Positions 1-5,142 of a stretch of 5,142 nt of DNA are shown piece after piece (the stretch's first letter is position 1; every line of letters starts with the position of its first letter). Source of the stretch: Acidobacteriota bacterium (GTDB lineage: Bacteria > Acidobacteriota > Vicinamibacteria > Vicinamibacterales > UBA8438); contig SXOW01000167.1 in NCBI GenBank assembly GCA_005778315.1, forward strand, positions 1 through 5,142. The letters run 5' to 3'. The notes below the pieces were generated by a model. The model was not told where the DNA came from, searched no databases, and worked only from the letters and a program-made list of their open reading frames with translations. The translations under genes and the position numbers were made by a program.

Positions 1-20
1 GGAAACCGCAATGCCCCTCG

Positions 21-34
21 CGGGCGAGAGCCCG
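21..34 (+). other. Short GC hairpin with GAGA tetraloop
   Basis: CGGGC (21-25) and GCCCG (30-34) pair perfectly around a GAGA loop, giving a 5-bp stem with a GNRA-type tetraloop. No T-run follows, so it is not a classical intrinsic terminator. It could be the end of an upstream transcript or chance in GC-rich DNA. Nothing else is recognisable in positions 1-70. Confidence 0.25.
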
Positions 35-71
35 AACTCACGCTCACGGCCGCGCGGACCGTGTGCCGTGC

Positions 72-94
72 TAGACTGGTTAATGACTGGTCTA
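72..94. promoter_or_regulatory. Imperfect palindrome, probable vapBC operator/promoter
   Basis: A 23-bp imperfect inverted repeat is centred on position 83. Its outer arms TAGAC (72-76) and GTCTA (90-94) are perfect complements, and several inner positions also pair. It lies 15 bp upstream of the antitoxin start, where antitoxin-toxin complexes of VapBC and Phd families normally bind to autorepress their operon. The hexamer TCTATT (91-96) could be a -10 box, but no -35 at proper spacing stands out. Seen: the palindrome. Inferred: its role as operator. Confidence 0.45.
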
Positions 95-109
95 TTTGAG
101 TGAGCGAGC

Positions 110-367
110 ATGGCCACGATGACTGCGTTCGAGGCGAAGACCCGCTTTGGTGAGCTGCTGAACCGCGTGTCCGCCGGCGAAGAGGTCGTCATCACGCGCC
201 ACGACAAGCCGGTCGCCCGATTGATACCGGAGGGGGCCCCGCGCCTCGACGACGTCCGCGCTGCCGTCGACGGACTGCGTGAGCTGCAGCAACGGATCCG
301 GCGGAGGCGGAAGGGGACGCTCTCGGACCGCGAGGCCCGCTCTGCGATCGATGAGGGTCGGTTGTGA
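110..367 (+). CDS. Type II antitoxin, Phd/YefM family (VapB-like)
   Basis: This 85-residue protein is the likely antitoxin partner of the PIN toxin that follows. The N-terminal half (about residues 4-45) is a clear Phd/YefM DNA-binding fold: TAFEAKTRFGELLNRV, then GEEVVITRHDKPVARLIP. Family members dimerise through this region and bind the operon's operator. The C-terminal half (about 50-85) is charged, with an RRRRK stretch and the ending AIDEGRL. This is typical of the disordered tail that wraps around and blocks the toxin's active site. I chose the ATG at 110 because it gives the usual start a few residues before TAFEAK; an ATG at 119 is an alternative. The Shine-Dalgarno is weak (GAGCGAG just upstream). 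The stop overlaps the toxin start by 4 bp (GTGA), which indicates translational coupling. A palindrome upstream fits autoregulation. The length is normal and the gene looks intact. Confidence 0.88.
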   Translation: MATMTAFEAKTRFGELLNRVSAGEEVVITRHDKPVARLIPEGAPRLDDVRAAVDGLRELQQRIRRRRKGTLSDREARSAIDEGRL

Positions 368-792
368 AGCCAGCGTTCGTGGCGGACGCATCGGTCGCCG
401 TCGGGTGGGTTCATCCGGCCCAGGCCACCAAAGACACCGCCGCGATGCTGGACGCGATTGCTGAGGGCGCAACTATCGAAGTTCCCGCGCTGTGGCCGCT
501 GGAGGTGGCCAACGCGCTCACTGTCCTCGTGCGCCGCCGGAAATTGACCCACGTCGACCGGCAGACGGGGCTGGAACGGCTTCGTGGGCTTCCGCTGCGC
601 ATCGACCACGAGATGGCGACGTTGGCGTTCTCGCGGCTGTCAGAGCTGGCCGCCACCTACCAAATCTCAGTGTATGACGCCGCCTACCTCGAACTGGCCC
701 GGCGACGTCAGCTCGCTCTGGGCTGTAAGGACGGCCCGCTGCAACAGGCCGCCGAGCGGTCCGGCGTCCGCCTGTGGCAGCCGCTCGCCTGA
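364..792 (+). CDS. vapC: VapC-type PIN-domain ribonuclease toxin
   Basis: This 142-residue PIN-domain protein is predicted to be a Mg2+-dependent endoribonuclease that halts translation by cutting RNA when not bound by its antitoxin. The acidic residues of the PIN active site are in place: D8 (VADASV), E47 (PLEVANAL), D105 (SVYDAAYLELA) and D123 (GCKDGPL). D123 is normally within an LATLD-like motif and here follows LALGCK, a small deviation. The start is GTG at 364, overlapping the antitoxin stop, with a good GAGGG Shine-Dalgarno at 353-357 and a 6-nt spacer. The length is normal for VapC, and no frameshift or internal stop is present. The TGA stop at 790-792 is followed immediately, in the same frame, by an ECF sigma-factor fragment, so the module's right boundary lies at about 793. 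The RNA target cannot be read from the sequence. Confidence 0.93.
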   Translation: MKPAFVADASVAVGWVHPAQATKDTAAMLDAIAEGATIEVPALWPLEVANALTVLVRRRKLTHVDRQTGLERLRGLPLRIDHEMATLAFSRLSELAATYQISVYDAAYLELARRRQLALGCKDGPLQQAAERSGVRLWQPLA

Positions 793-795
793 GTC

Positions 796-1122
796 CACTG
801 GCGGGCGGAGGACGTGGCGCAGGAGGCGTTCGTCCAAGCGTATCGCCGCCTCGGCCAATGGCGAGACGACGCGGCGCTCTCGACCTGGTTGTTCGCCCTG
901 GCCACCAACCTCTATCGCTCCGAGGTGCGGCGCCGTCGTCTGACGGAGGTGCCGTTGGAGGATACCGCCGAGCCGGGGCGGTCCGCAGACGTCCTTGCAG
1001 GGATGCAGGCTCGCGAGTTGGACGAGACGGTCGGCGGACAGTCGGCACCTTACCACGCAGATACCGGGACGCCGTGGTGCTCTACTATTTTTGCCGACAT
1101 GGACGTCACCCGCGCCGCACGA
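796..1122 (+). pseudogene. ECF RNA polymerase sigma factor remnant, truncated and frameshifted
   Basis: This is a broken ECF (sigma-70 family) sigma factor, a regulator that would direct RNA polymerase to alternative promoters. In frame 1 from about 796, region 2 is clear: AEDVAQEAFVQAYRRL, then STWLFALATNLYRSEVRRRR, the helices for core binding and -10 recognition. A linker with DVLAGMQARELDETV follows. Near 1035-1045 the homology shifts to frame 3 as LPRRYRDAVVLYYF (start of region 4). It then shifts back to frame 1 at a run of five T (1088-1092) as FADMDVTRAARA. Removing one T would rejoin the last two pieces. The first 40 or so residues (region 1.2/2.1) are missing because the vapC end lies there. 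The rest of region 4.2, the -35-binding helix, is missing after about 1122. The gene cannot make a working sigma factor as read. Confidence 0.8.
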
Positions 1123-1358
1123 GCGCGGGCATCGGTCTCTCGCTCTCCGGCGTGGCGCTGCTCGTGGAGCCCACCATTCCGGTCGGTCGGGCATTGGCCT
1201 GGACCACGTCGCCCACAGTGGTCGTGGTGACCCGGGGGTGACCGTCGGCACGATCACGCTCCCCGGCGGTGTTAGACCCGCCGGCCCAGATTCCTCTGGC
1301 CGTCTCGACACTGATGCCTGATGCGCGAGGCCGGAAGGATGGACTTTAAGACCTACCC
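1123..1358. other. Unassigned gap between two gene remnants
   Basis: Open frames run through this stretch on both strands, but none gave a recognisable family. One plus-strand reading from about 1123 has a hydrophobic patch (GLSLSGVALLV) followed by TSPTVVVVTRG and a stop. It could be an eroded membrane segment, for example of an anti-sigma factor, but this is not supported further. A hairpin at 1263-1284 is the only clear structure. It is most likely degraded DNA between the sigma remnant and the permease remnant. Confidence 0.4.
1263..1284. repeat. Perfect 7-bp inverted repeat (hairpin)
   Basis: CCGGCGG (1263-1269) and CCGCCGG (1278-1284) are exact reverse complements around the 8-nt loop TGTTAGAC. 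There is no T-run on either side, so a Rho-independent terminator is not supported. It may be a protein-binding site, a terminator relic or a chance GC palindrome. Confidence 0.35.
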
Positions 1359-3103
1359 CTGATGGATCGCGCGCGCCGGCGGGGGCGACGGCCTCCGGAT
1401 CCGATCGGGTCCGGACCAGCACCGCGCCGGTGAACACCTCCTGCGCGAACGGCTGATACAGCACTGGCCGCGGCTCGGCGTCCGGCCCGGCGTCACGCGT
1501 ATCGCCGACCACGCCGACCACCGTGCGCCAGTCGCCCGAGACCGGAATGAACCGGAGCACATCGCCGGTCCAGGCCACGCGGCGACCGATCGGATCACGA
1601 TCGGGAAACAGCCGGTCGGCGAGGTTCTGTGTCAGGACCACAACCCGCTCCGTCTCGGCGCGGTCCGCCGAATCGAACGCGCGGCCCCGCAGCAGCGGAA
1701 TACCCGCGACCTCGAAATACTCGGGTGACGCCGTGCGGTACTCCGCGCGCGGGGTCGGCTCACCGGGGCGCGGCGCCTCGCCATCGACCACCACCTCGAG
1801 CATGACATCGGAGCCGCGCAGCGGGACGTTGGACCCAAGGGCGACATCGACCACACCCGGCAGCCCCCTTATCCGCCGCTACATCTCCTCGTACAGCGTC
1901 AGCACGTCGCCCCGCGACCGATCATTCCCTTCGATCGGCACCTCCATCGTCAGCACGCCCTGGGGCTCGAGGCCAGGGTCCACGGCCTGGAGCGTCAGCA
2001 GCGTGCGGGCGAGCAGTCCGGCGGTGGTCAGCACCACCGCGGTCACCGCGAGCTGCGCGACGACGAGCCCCCGCTGGACCCGTCGCCGCGAGCCGCCCGG
2101 GGTCACGCGCGCATCCTTGAGCGCCGGCGAGGTGCCGAGCGTGCGCAACCGCCCGAGCGACGGCGCGAACGCGAGCGCGCCGGCCACGATGAGCGCGACG
2201 ACCACGGTGAAGCCCAGCACAGCGCCGTCCACCCGGATCTCGGCGGCGCGCGGGGTCATCCGCTCCGCCAGGCGCACGAGCAGATCCACCGCCGGCCAGG
2301 CGAGTGCGACACCGAGGGCGGCCCCGCCGAGCGCGAGCAGCCCGCTCTCAAGCAACAGGAGGCGTCGAATCCCCCAGGCGCCGGCGCCGAGCGACCAGCG
2401 CACCGCCAGCTCCTGCTCCCGCCCCACCAGGCGCATGAGCATCAGGTTCGCGGTGTTCGCCAGCGCGATGACGAGCACCAGCAGCGTCGTGGCCATGAGC
2501 AGCTGCAAGGTCAGTCGCGCCTCGCCGGTCAGGACCTCCCGCAGCGGCGTGGCGACCACGCGATGGCCCGCGGCGGGCTCGTACGCGTCCGGATGGTCCG
2601 CCTGCACCCGCGACGTGACGCGCGCCAGGTCGGCGTTCGCCTGCACCACGCTGGCGCCTGGCGTCAGCCGCGCGAAGACCTCGGTCATACGATGTGTCCG
2701 TCCCTGGACCATAGTGGCGCTGAGATGGTGCGGACTGGTCACCATGTTGACGAACAGGTCGGTCCGCTGCGGGTAGTGGGGCGCCGGCTGCCGGACGCCG
2801 ACGATGGTGAGCGTGCGGCCGTTGACGCGGACCGTGCGCCCGACTACGTTCGGCTGGCCGCCGAACATGCGCATCCAGTACTCGTGTGTGAGCACCATGG
2901 CCGGTTCGGCGGACCGGGCCGTCCTCGCGGGCGTCGAACGTCCGGCCGGCCACCGCGCTGAGGCCGAGGACGTCGAAGTAATTCCCCGTGACGATACCGG
3001 CCGTAACCTGGACCGGCTCGACATGGCCGAGCATGTTGAAGGTCATCGCCGAGAACTCGGCAAACCCGCTGAGCAGGGTCACGCCCGTCCGGTAGTCGAT
3101 CAC
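1359..3103 (-). pseudogene. ADOP/MacB-FtsX family ABC permease pseudogene
   Basis: This is the remnant of a large inner-membrane permease of the ADOP type (MacB periplasmic core plus FtsX domains in two tandem repeats, usually about 800 residues). About 580 codons remain. Reading from 3103 downward, the first periplasmic domain includes GIVTGNYFDVLGLSAVAGRTF. The frame shifts near 2911-2925, then PAMVLTHEYWMRMFGG and VVGRTVRVNGRTLTIVGV follow. Three FtsX membrane segments lie near 2505-2440, 2355-2270 and 2225-2155, with LANTANLMLMRLVGREQE between the first two. The second repeat opens with a membrane segment near 2075-1995 and a second periplasmic domain (TASPEYFEVAGIPLLRGRAF, DPIGRRVAW, TVVGVVGDTRD). 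An amber TAG at 1879-1881 interrupts this frame between YEEM and RRIRGLPGV. A further shift near 1374-1380 is likely, after which AIHQ is the last recognisable motif. The first membrane segment and the last FtsX domain are absent. Export substrates are unknown for most ADOPs. Confidence 0.85.
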
Positions 3104-3106
3104 GGG

Positions 3107-3154
3107 GGCTTCTCGACGCTGGTCGTCGTGACGCTCGGGCTGGGTATCGGGGGG
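3107..3154 (+). pseudogene. Inverted fragment resembling the first membrane segment of an ADOP permease
   Basis: On the plus strand these 16 codons read GFSTLVVVTLGLGIGG. This closely resembles the start of the first transmembrane segment of ADOP permeases, which typically reads PGF-x-hydrophobic-LTLALGIGAN. The adjoining permease remnant is on the minus strand, begins within about 4 bp (3103), and lacks exactly this segment. Nothing permease-like follows after about 3154. The arrangement fits a small inversion with loss of the middle of the segment, or the leftover of a second, oppositely oriented permease. The match is short and judged by eye, so confidence is moderate. Confidence 0.5.
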
Positions 3155-3231
3155 TCGTGCGCCGCTACGCCACCGAGTTCGACCGGTCGGGACGGATCAC
3201 CTGCCCAGCCCGCGACATCGCCCCAGCCGTT

Positions 3232-3511
3232 CGGCTTCTCGCTCTGTCCGTGCCCGCGCGCGTCGATCGCCACGACGCGGTTCGTTTCCGCGCCAGCGCC
3301 TGGGCGATACCCACTTGAACCACTTGCCCTCTGCGTTGGCCGTGTAGCCGTGGATGAGGACGACCGGCGTGCCACGCCCCATGTCCGCGTAGTGGATCCG
3401 CACGCCGTCGGCGGCGGTAAGAAAGCCGTGGATCGGATCCTGGCGCTGGGCGGAGGCGGCCGCCGCCGCGAGCAGAATCACGGCAGCGCCGAGGCTGATG
3501 GTCGTCCGCAT
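3232..3511 (-). pseudogene. Secreted alpha/beta hydrolase, truncated and frameshifted
   Basis: This is the N-terminal part of an alpha/beta-fold hydrolase, probably exported. Residues 1-21 form a signal peptide: MRTT, a hydrophobic core rich in A, L and I, and an ASA-Q cleavage site. The mature part reads GFLTAADGVRIHYADMGRG and then PVVLIHGYTANAEGKWF, whose HG-x-T is the oxyanion-hole motif. The frame then changes near 3309-3319 (GIAQALAR) and again near 3281-3290 (NRVVAIDARGHGQSEKP). Recognisable homology ends near 3232. The nucleophile elbow (G-x-S-x-G), the acid and the catalytic histidine are absent, so the product would be inactive. The start ATG at 3511 is fixed by AGGAGG at 3518-3523 with a 6-nt spacer. 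That ribosome site overlaps the stop of the upstream DinB-family gene, showing the two were co-translated. The substrate is unknown. Confidence 0.75.
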
Positions 3512-3517
3512 GACACA

Positions 3518-3523
3518 CCTCCT
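3518..3523 (-). promoter_or_regulatory. Ribosome binding site of the hydrolase gene
   Basis: A perfect AGGAGG lies 6 nt before the ATG at 3511 and overlaps the TAG stop (3522-3524) of the DinB-family gene. It decides the hydrolase start and indicates tight coupling within a two-gene minus-strand operon. Confidence 0.75.
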
Positions 3524-4031
3524 ACTGCGTCTCGGTCTGAGTATCGGCGCTCGGCCCGTAGATCCCGGGCACGGCGCCACCCATCGGGCGGAGATACGTG
3601 CTGAGCTGCCCGCGATGGTGCACCGAATGCTTCAGCGCCATCGCGAGAAAACTCACCGCCGGCGCCTGCATCATGCCGAACAGATCGAGTACGGCGCTGA
3701 GCTGATCACCGGACATGCCGCGCACACGTGCGAGCGCAGGCGGAACCTTCTCCTTGTAGCGCGCCACCGCATCGCCAGGGGTCATGATCCCGCACGCGTC
3801 GGAATCGTCCGGCGGCGGCACAAAGGCACCGTCCGCGACACAGTTGAGCAGCCAGGCGTCTTCGAGCGCGAGGTGTCGGACGAGGCCCAGTCCGGTCTTG
3901 GCCTTCGCGTCCGGGTGGTAGTCGAGATGGTCGGCCGGCACGGCCTCGAGCACCCGCTGGGTCGTCTGCATTTCCTGCTCGAAGTCGCCAATCAGAAAGG
4001 TTGCAACCGTCGTGGCTTCTTGGGGGGTCAT
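3522..4031 (-). CDS. DinB-superfamily metal-binding protein
   Basis: This 169-residue protein belongs to the DinB/YfiT-like four-helix-bundle superfamily. Members bind a divalent metal through three histidines, and many act as thiol-dependent transferases or have no known function. The likely ligands are visible: H53 (GLVRHLALED), H135 and H139 in KHSVHHRGQ, the family's H-x3-H-RGQ signature, followed by LSTYLRPMGG. The length is normal for the family and there is no signal peptide or membrane segment, so it should be cytosolic. The start ATG at 4031 has AGGAG at 4042-4046, 10 nt upstream. It is the first gene of a minus-strand operon with the hydrolase remnant (9 bp apart). An IS30-type element ends about 30 bp upstream, so the native promoter has probably been separated from the gene. 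It is the only intact minus-strand gene here. The specific substrate cannot be inferred. Confidence 0.92.
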   Translation of the reverse strand: MTPQEATTVATFLIGDFEQEMQTTQRVLEAVPADHLDYHPDAKAKTGLGLVRHLALEDAWLLNCVADGAFVPPPDDSDACGIMTPGDAVARYKEKVPPALARVRGMSGDQLSAVLDLFGMMQAPAVSFLAMALKHSVHHRGQLSTYLRPMGGAVPGIYGPSADTQTETQ

Positions 4032-4060
4032 GTCCAGTTCACTCCTGTGTTATGGGAGGC

Positions 4061-4083
4061 GAATTCAGATACTAAGTGCAACA
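4061..4083 (+). repeat. Left terminal inverted repeat of IS30-type element
   Basis: It starts GAATTCAGAT and ends AAGTGCAACA, the inner part resembling known IS30-family ends (from memory of the family). It pairs with 5116-5138 at 15 of 23 positions. It lies 29 bp upstream of the DinB-family start codon. Confidence 0.6.
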
Positions 4084-4090
4084 CCCGGGC

Positions 4091-4108
4091 TCGCCGCAAG
4101 TGAGGCGA
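4091..4108 (+). other. Small hairpin in IS leader
   Basis: TCGCC (4091-4095) and GGCGA (4104-4108) can pair around an 8-nt loop between the left repeat and the transposase start. It may shield the transposase start from read-through transcripts, as seen in other insertion sequences, or it may be chance. No promoter could be assigned with confidence. Confidence 0.25.
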
Positions 4109-4157
4109 TCTGGGATACTCGACGATTCCTCCAACTGGTAAGAAAGGGGAGTCGCTG

Positions 4158-5111
4158 ATGAGGTATCACCAGATCACCTCGGACGAACGATACATGATCG
4201 CGCGGCTGAGACGATACGACTTCAACCAGGCCGAGATCGCCGAGGTCGTGGGCCGGCACCGGAGTTCGATTTCACGGGAGCTCCAGCGCAACAGCGGTGT
4301 CAGCGACCACGCGTATCGCCCCAGCAAAGCCGCCGAACGCACGCGCGGCCGCCGCTCGCGGTCCCGACGAAACCGCCAGTTCACCGCCGACCACGGGCGC
4401 CTGGTCGAGGGTTACTGACGGCAGCGCTGGAGCCCCGAGCAGATGGCCGGCCGGCTTCGGCGCAGTGGCGCGTTCTTGATCAGCCACGAGACGATCTACA
4501 CCCATATCTGGCGCGACAAGGGCCGGGGCGGGCCGCTCTACCGACACCCCCGCTGCGCCGCGAAACAACGGCGGCAGCGGCACCACCGCTACGACAGCCG
4601 CGGACGGCTCGCCGGCCAACGCCATATCTCCGCACGCCCTGCCATCGTCGAGGCACGGACCACGGTGGGGCACTGGGAGCTGGACACCGTGGTGGGCGTA
4701 GGTGCCAAGGACGGCGTCGCGACCGTGGTCGAGCGCAAGACGGGCTTCTCGATGCTCGGGAAGCTCGCGAACCGGGGAAGTCGCGGCATGAGCCGGCGCC
4801 TCCGTATGCTGATCCGTCGGGCGCCCCATCGCTTCGACACGCTGACCGCCGACAACGGCACGGAGTTCCACGACTACGCGTCCGTCGAGGCCGCCACGAG
4901 TGTCCCCTTCTACTTCGCGACGCCCTCTCAGTCGTGGGAGCGCGGTACCAATGAGAACCTCAACGGACTCCTCCGTCAGTACCTCCCCAAGCGGTCGAAT
5001 TTGACCGGGCTAACCCAGCGCGACTGTGACGCCATCGCCCACTGTCTCAATACCAGACCCAGGAAGCGACTGGGCTACCGCACGCCGGAGGAGTGCTTCT
5101 ATGACGAGTAG
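4158..5111 (+). pseudogene. IS30-family DDE transposase interrupted by an in-frame TGA
   Basis: This transposase recognises the IS ends and cuts and joins DNA. The frame is 317 codons long, the usual IS30 size. Residues 3-46 form the N-terminal helix-turn-helix (SDERYMIARLRR, FNQAEIAEVVGRHRSSISREL). WSPEQMAGRL and SHETIYTHIW follow, then the catalytic core. The DDE triad is complete: D176 (GHWELDTVVG), D232 (TADNGTEF) and E266 (GTNENLNGLLRQYLPK), with the DD(33)E spacing of IS30. The C-terminus (LNTRPRKRLGYRTPEECF) is also normal. The only defect is TGA at 4416-4418 (codon 87), between LVEGY and RQRWSPEQ. The frame resumes unchanged, so one base substitution explains it. The start ATG at 4158 has GGGGAG at 4146-4151 with a 6-nt spacer. 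The 3' part alone (from the ATG at 4443) would keep the catalytic domain but lack the DNA-binding domain. Confidence 0.93.
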
Positions 5112-5115
5112 CTAC

Positions 5116-5138
5116 TGTTGCGGTTCAAACTTGAACTC
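5116..5138 (-). repeat. Right terminal inverted repeat of IS30-type element
   Basis: It begins 4 bp after the transposase stop and matches the left repeat at 15 of 23 positions in opposite orientation. It contains its own perfect palindrome, GTTCAA-AC-TTGAAC (5123-5136), which the left end lacks. Confidence 0.6.
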
Positions 5139-5142
5139 AGAC

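Larger units (their letters stand above)
4061..5138 (+). mobile_element. IS30-family insertion sequence
   Basis: The element is about 1.08 kb, normal for IS30, with one transposase gene filling most of it. Candidate terminal inverted repeats are 4061-4083 and 5116-5138. In opposite orientation they match at 15 of 23 positions, best at the inner GCAACA and at the outer GA-TTCA. I could not fix the exact outer ends: 2-3 bp target duplications are not evident next to these boundaries, and the window ends 4 bp past the right repeat. The transposase is interrupted by a stop, so the copy is probably not autonomous unless the stop is suppressed or is an error. Confidence 0.85.

Noticed and set aside
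1..109. Remains of the missing sigma-factor N-terminus upstream of vapBC
   Set aside because: All three plus-strand frames were read and none showed sigma region 1.2/2.1 motifs.
667..1350. Minus-strand extension of the permease frame through the sigma remnant and into vapC
   Set aside because: Permease homology stops near 1359. The remaining codons are antisense to sigma and vapC coding sequence and have no family features.
1523..2776. Long plus-strand open frame of 417 codons antisense to the permease
   Set aside because: It lies opposite a clear permease reading. Its composition is rich in S, R, T and P, as expected from the antisense of GC-rich coding DNA, and it shows no domain.
2804..3604. 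Plus-strand frame of 266 codons across the permease and hydrolase remnants
   Set aside because: Most of it is antisense to minus-strand homology. Only the 3107-3154 part looks real, and that is a gene fragment.
4037..4082. Possible outward promoter from the left IS end toward the DinB gene (TTGCAC and CATAAC)
   Set aside because: The -35-like box matches the consensus at only 3 of 6 positions and the spacing is 21 bp, so it is not reported as a promoter.
3498..4103. Plus-strand 201-codon frame opposite the DinB-family gene
   Set aside because: It is a shadow of the minus-strand DinB frame, which has the H-x3-H-RGQ motif and a good ribosome site.
4272..4871. Minus-strand 199-codon frame inside the IS
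   Set aside because: It is antisense to the transposase, which has strong motifs and the full DDE triad, and the frame has no recognisable domain.

Overview
The window is GC-rich bacterial DNA. It suggests a soil or environmental lineage of the Acidobacteriota/Gemmatimonadota type. That placement is an inference: the longest locus is an ADOP-like (MacB/FtsX) permease, a family expanded in those phyla, and it sits near an ECF sigma-factor remnant, a DinB-superfamily protein and a secreted hydrolase. No rRNA, tRNA or CRISPR array was seen.

Layout. Positions 1-109 hold a short leader with an imperfect palindrome that probably forms the operator/promoter of a toxin-antitoxin module. A Phd/YefM-type antitoxin (110-367) and a PIN-domain VapC toxin (364-792) follow and overlap by 4 bp. 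Both look intact. Directly after the vapC stop, in the same frame, comes a 5'-truncated, twice-frameshifted and 3'-truncated ECF sigma-factor remnant (about 796-1122). Positions 1123-1358 have no assignable gene, only a 7-bp hairpin. On the minus strand, about 3103-1359 is an ADOP permease pseudogene: it lacks its N-terminus and second FtsX domain, has a frameshift near 2911-2925 and an in-frame amber codon at 1879-1881. Abutting its broken 5' end is a short plus-strand piece that resembles the missing first transmembrane segment. Next on the minus strand are a truncated, frameshifted secreted alpha/beta hydrolase (3511 to about 3232) and an intact DinB-family gene (4031-3522); these two form a tight operon. 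The window ends with a nearly complete IS30-family insertion sequence (about 4061-5138). Its transposase keeps the DD(33)E triad but is split by an in-frame TGA.

How it works together. Only vapBC and the DinB-family gene look intact. The rest appears to be a decaying region where a toxin-antitoxin module and an IS flank eroding chromosomal genes. vapBC may help stabilise the region, but that is inference. Some of the single-base frameshifts could be sequencing or assembly errors, and this cannot be settled from the sequence alone. I found no convincing new multi-gene system. The most unusual items are the inverted permease fragment, the in-frame stops in otherwise conserved ORFs, and the exact join between vapC and the sigma remnant.
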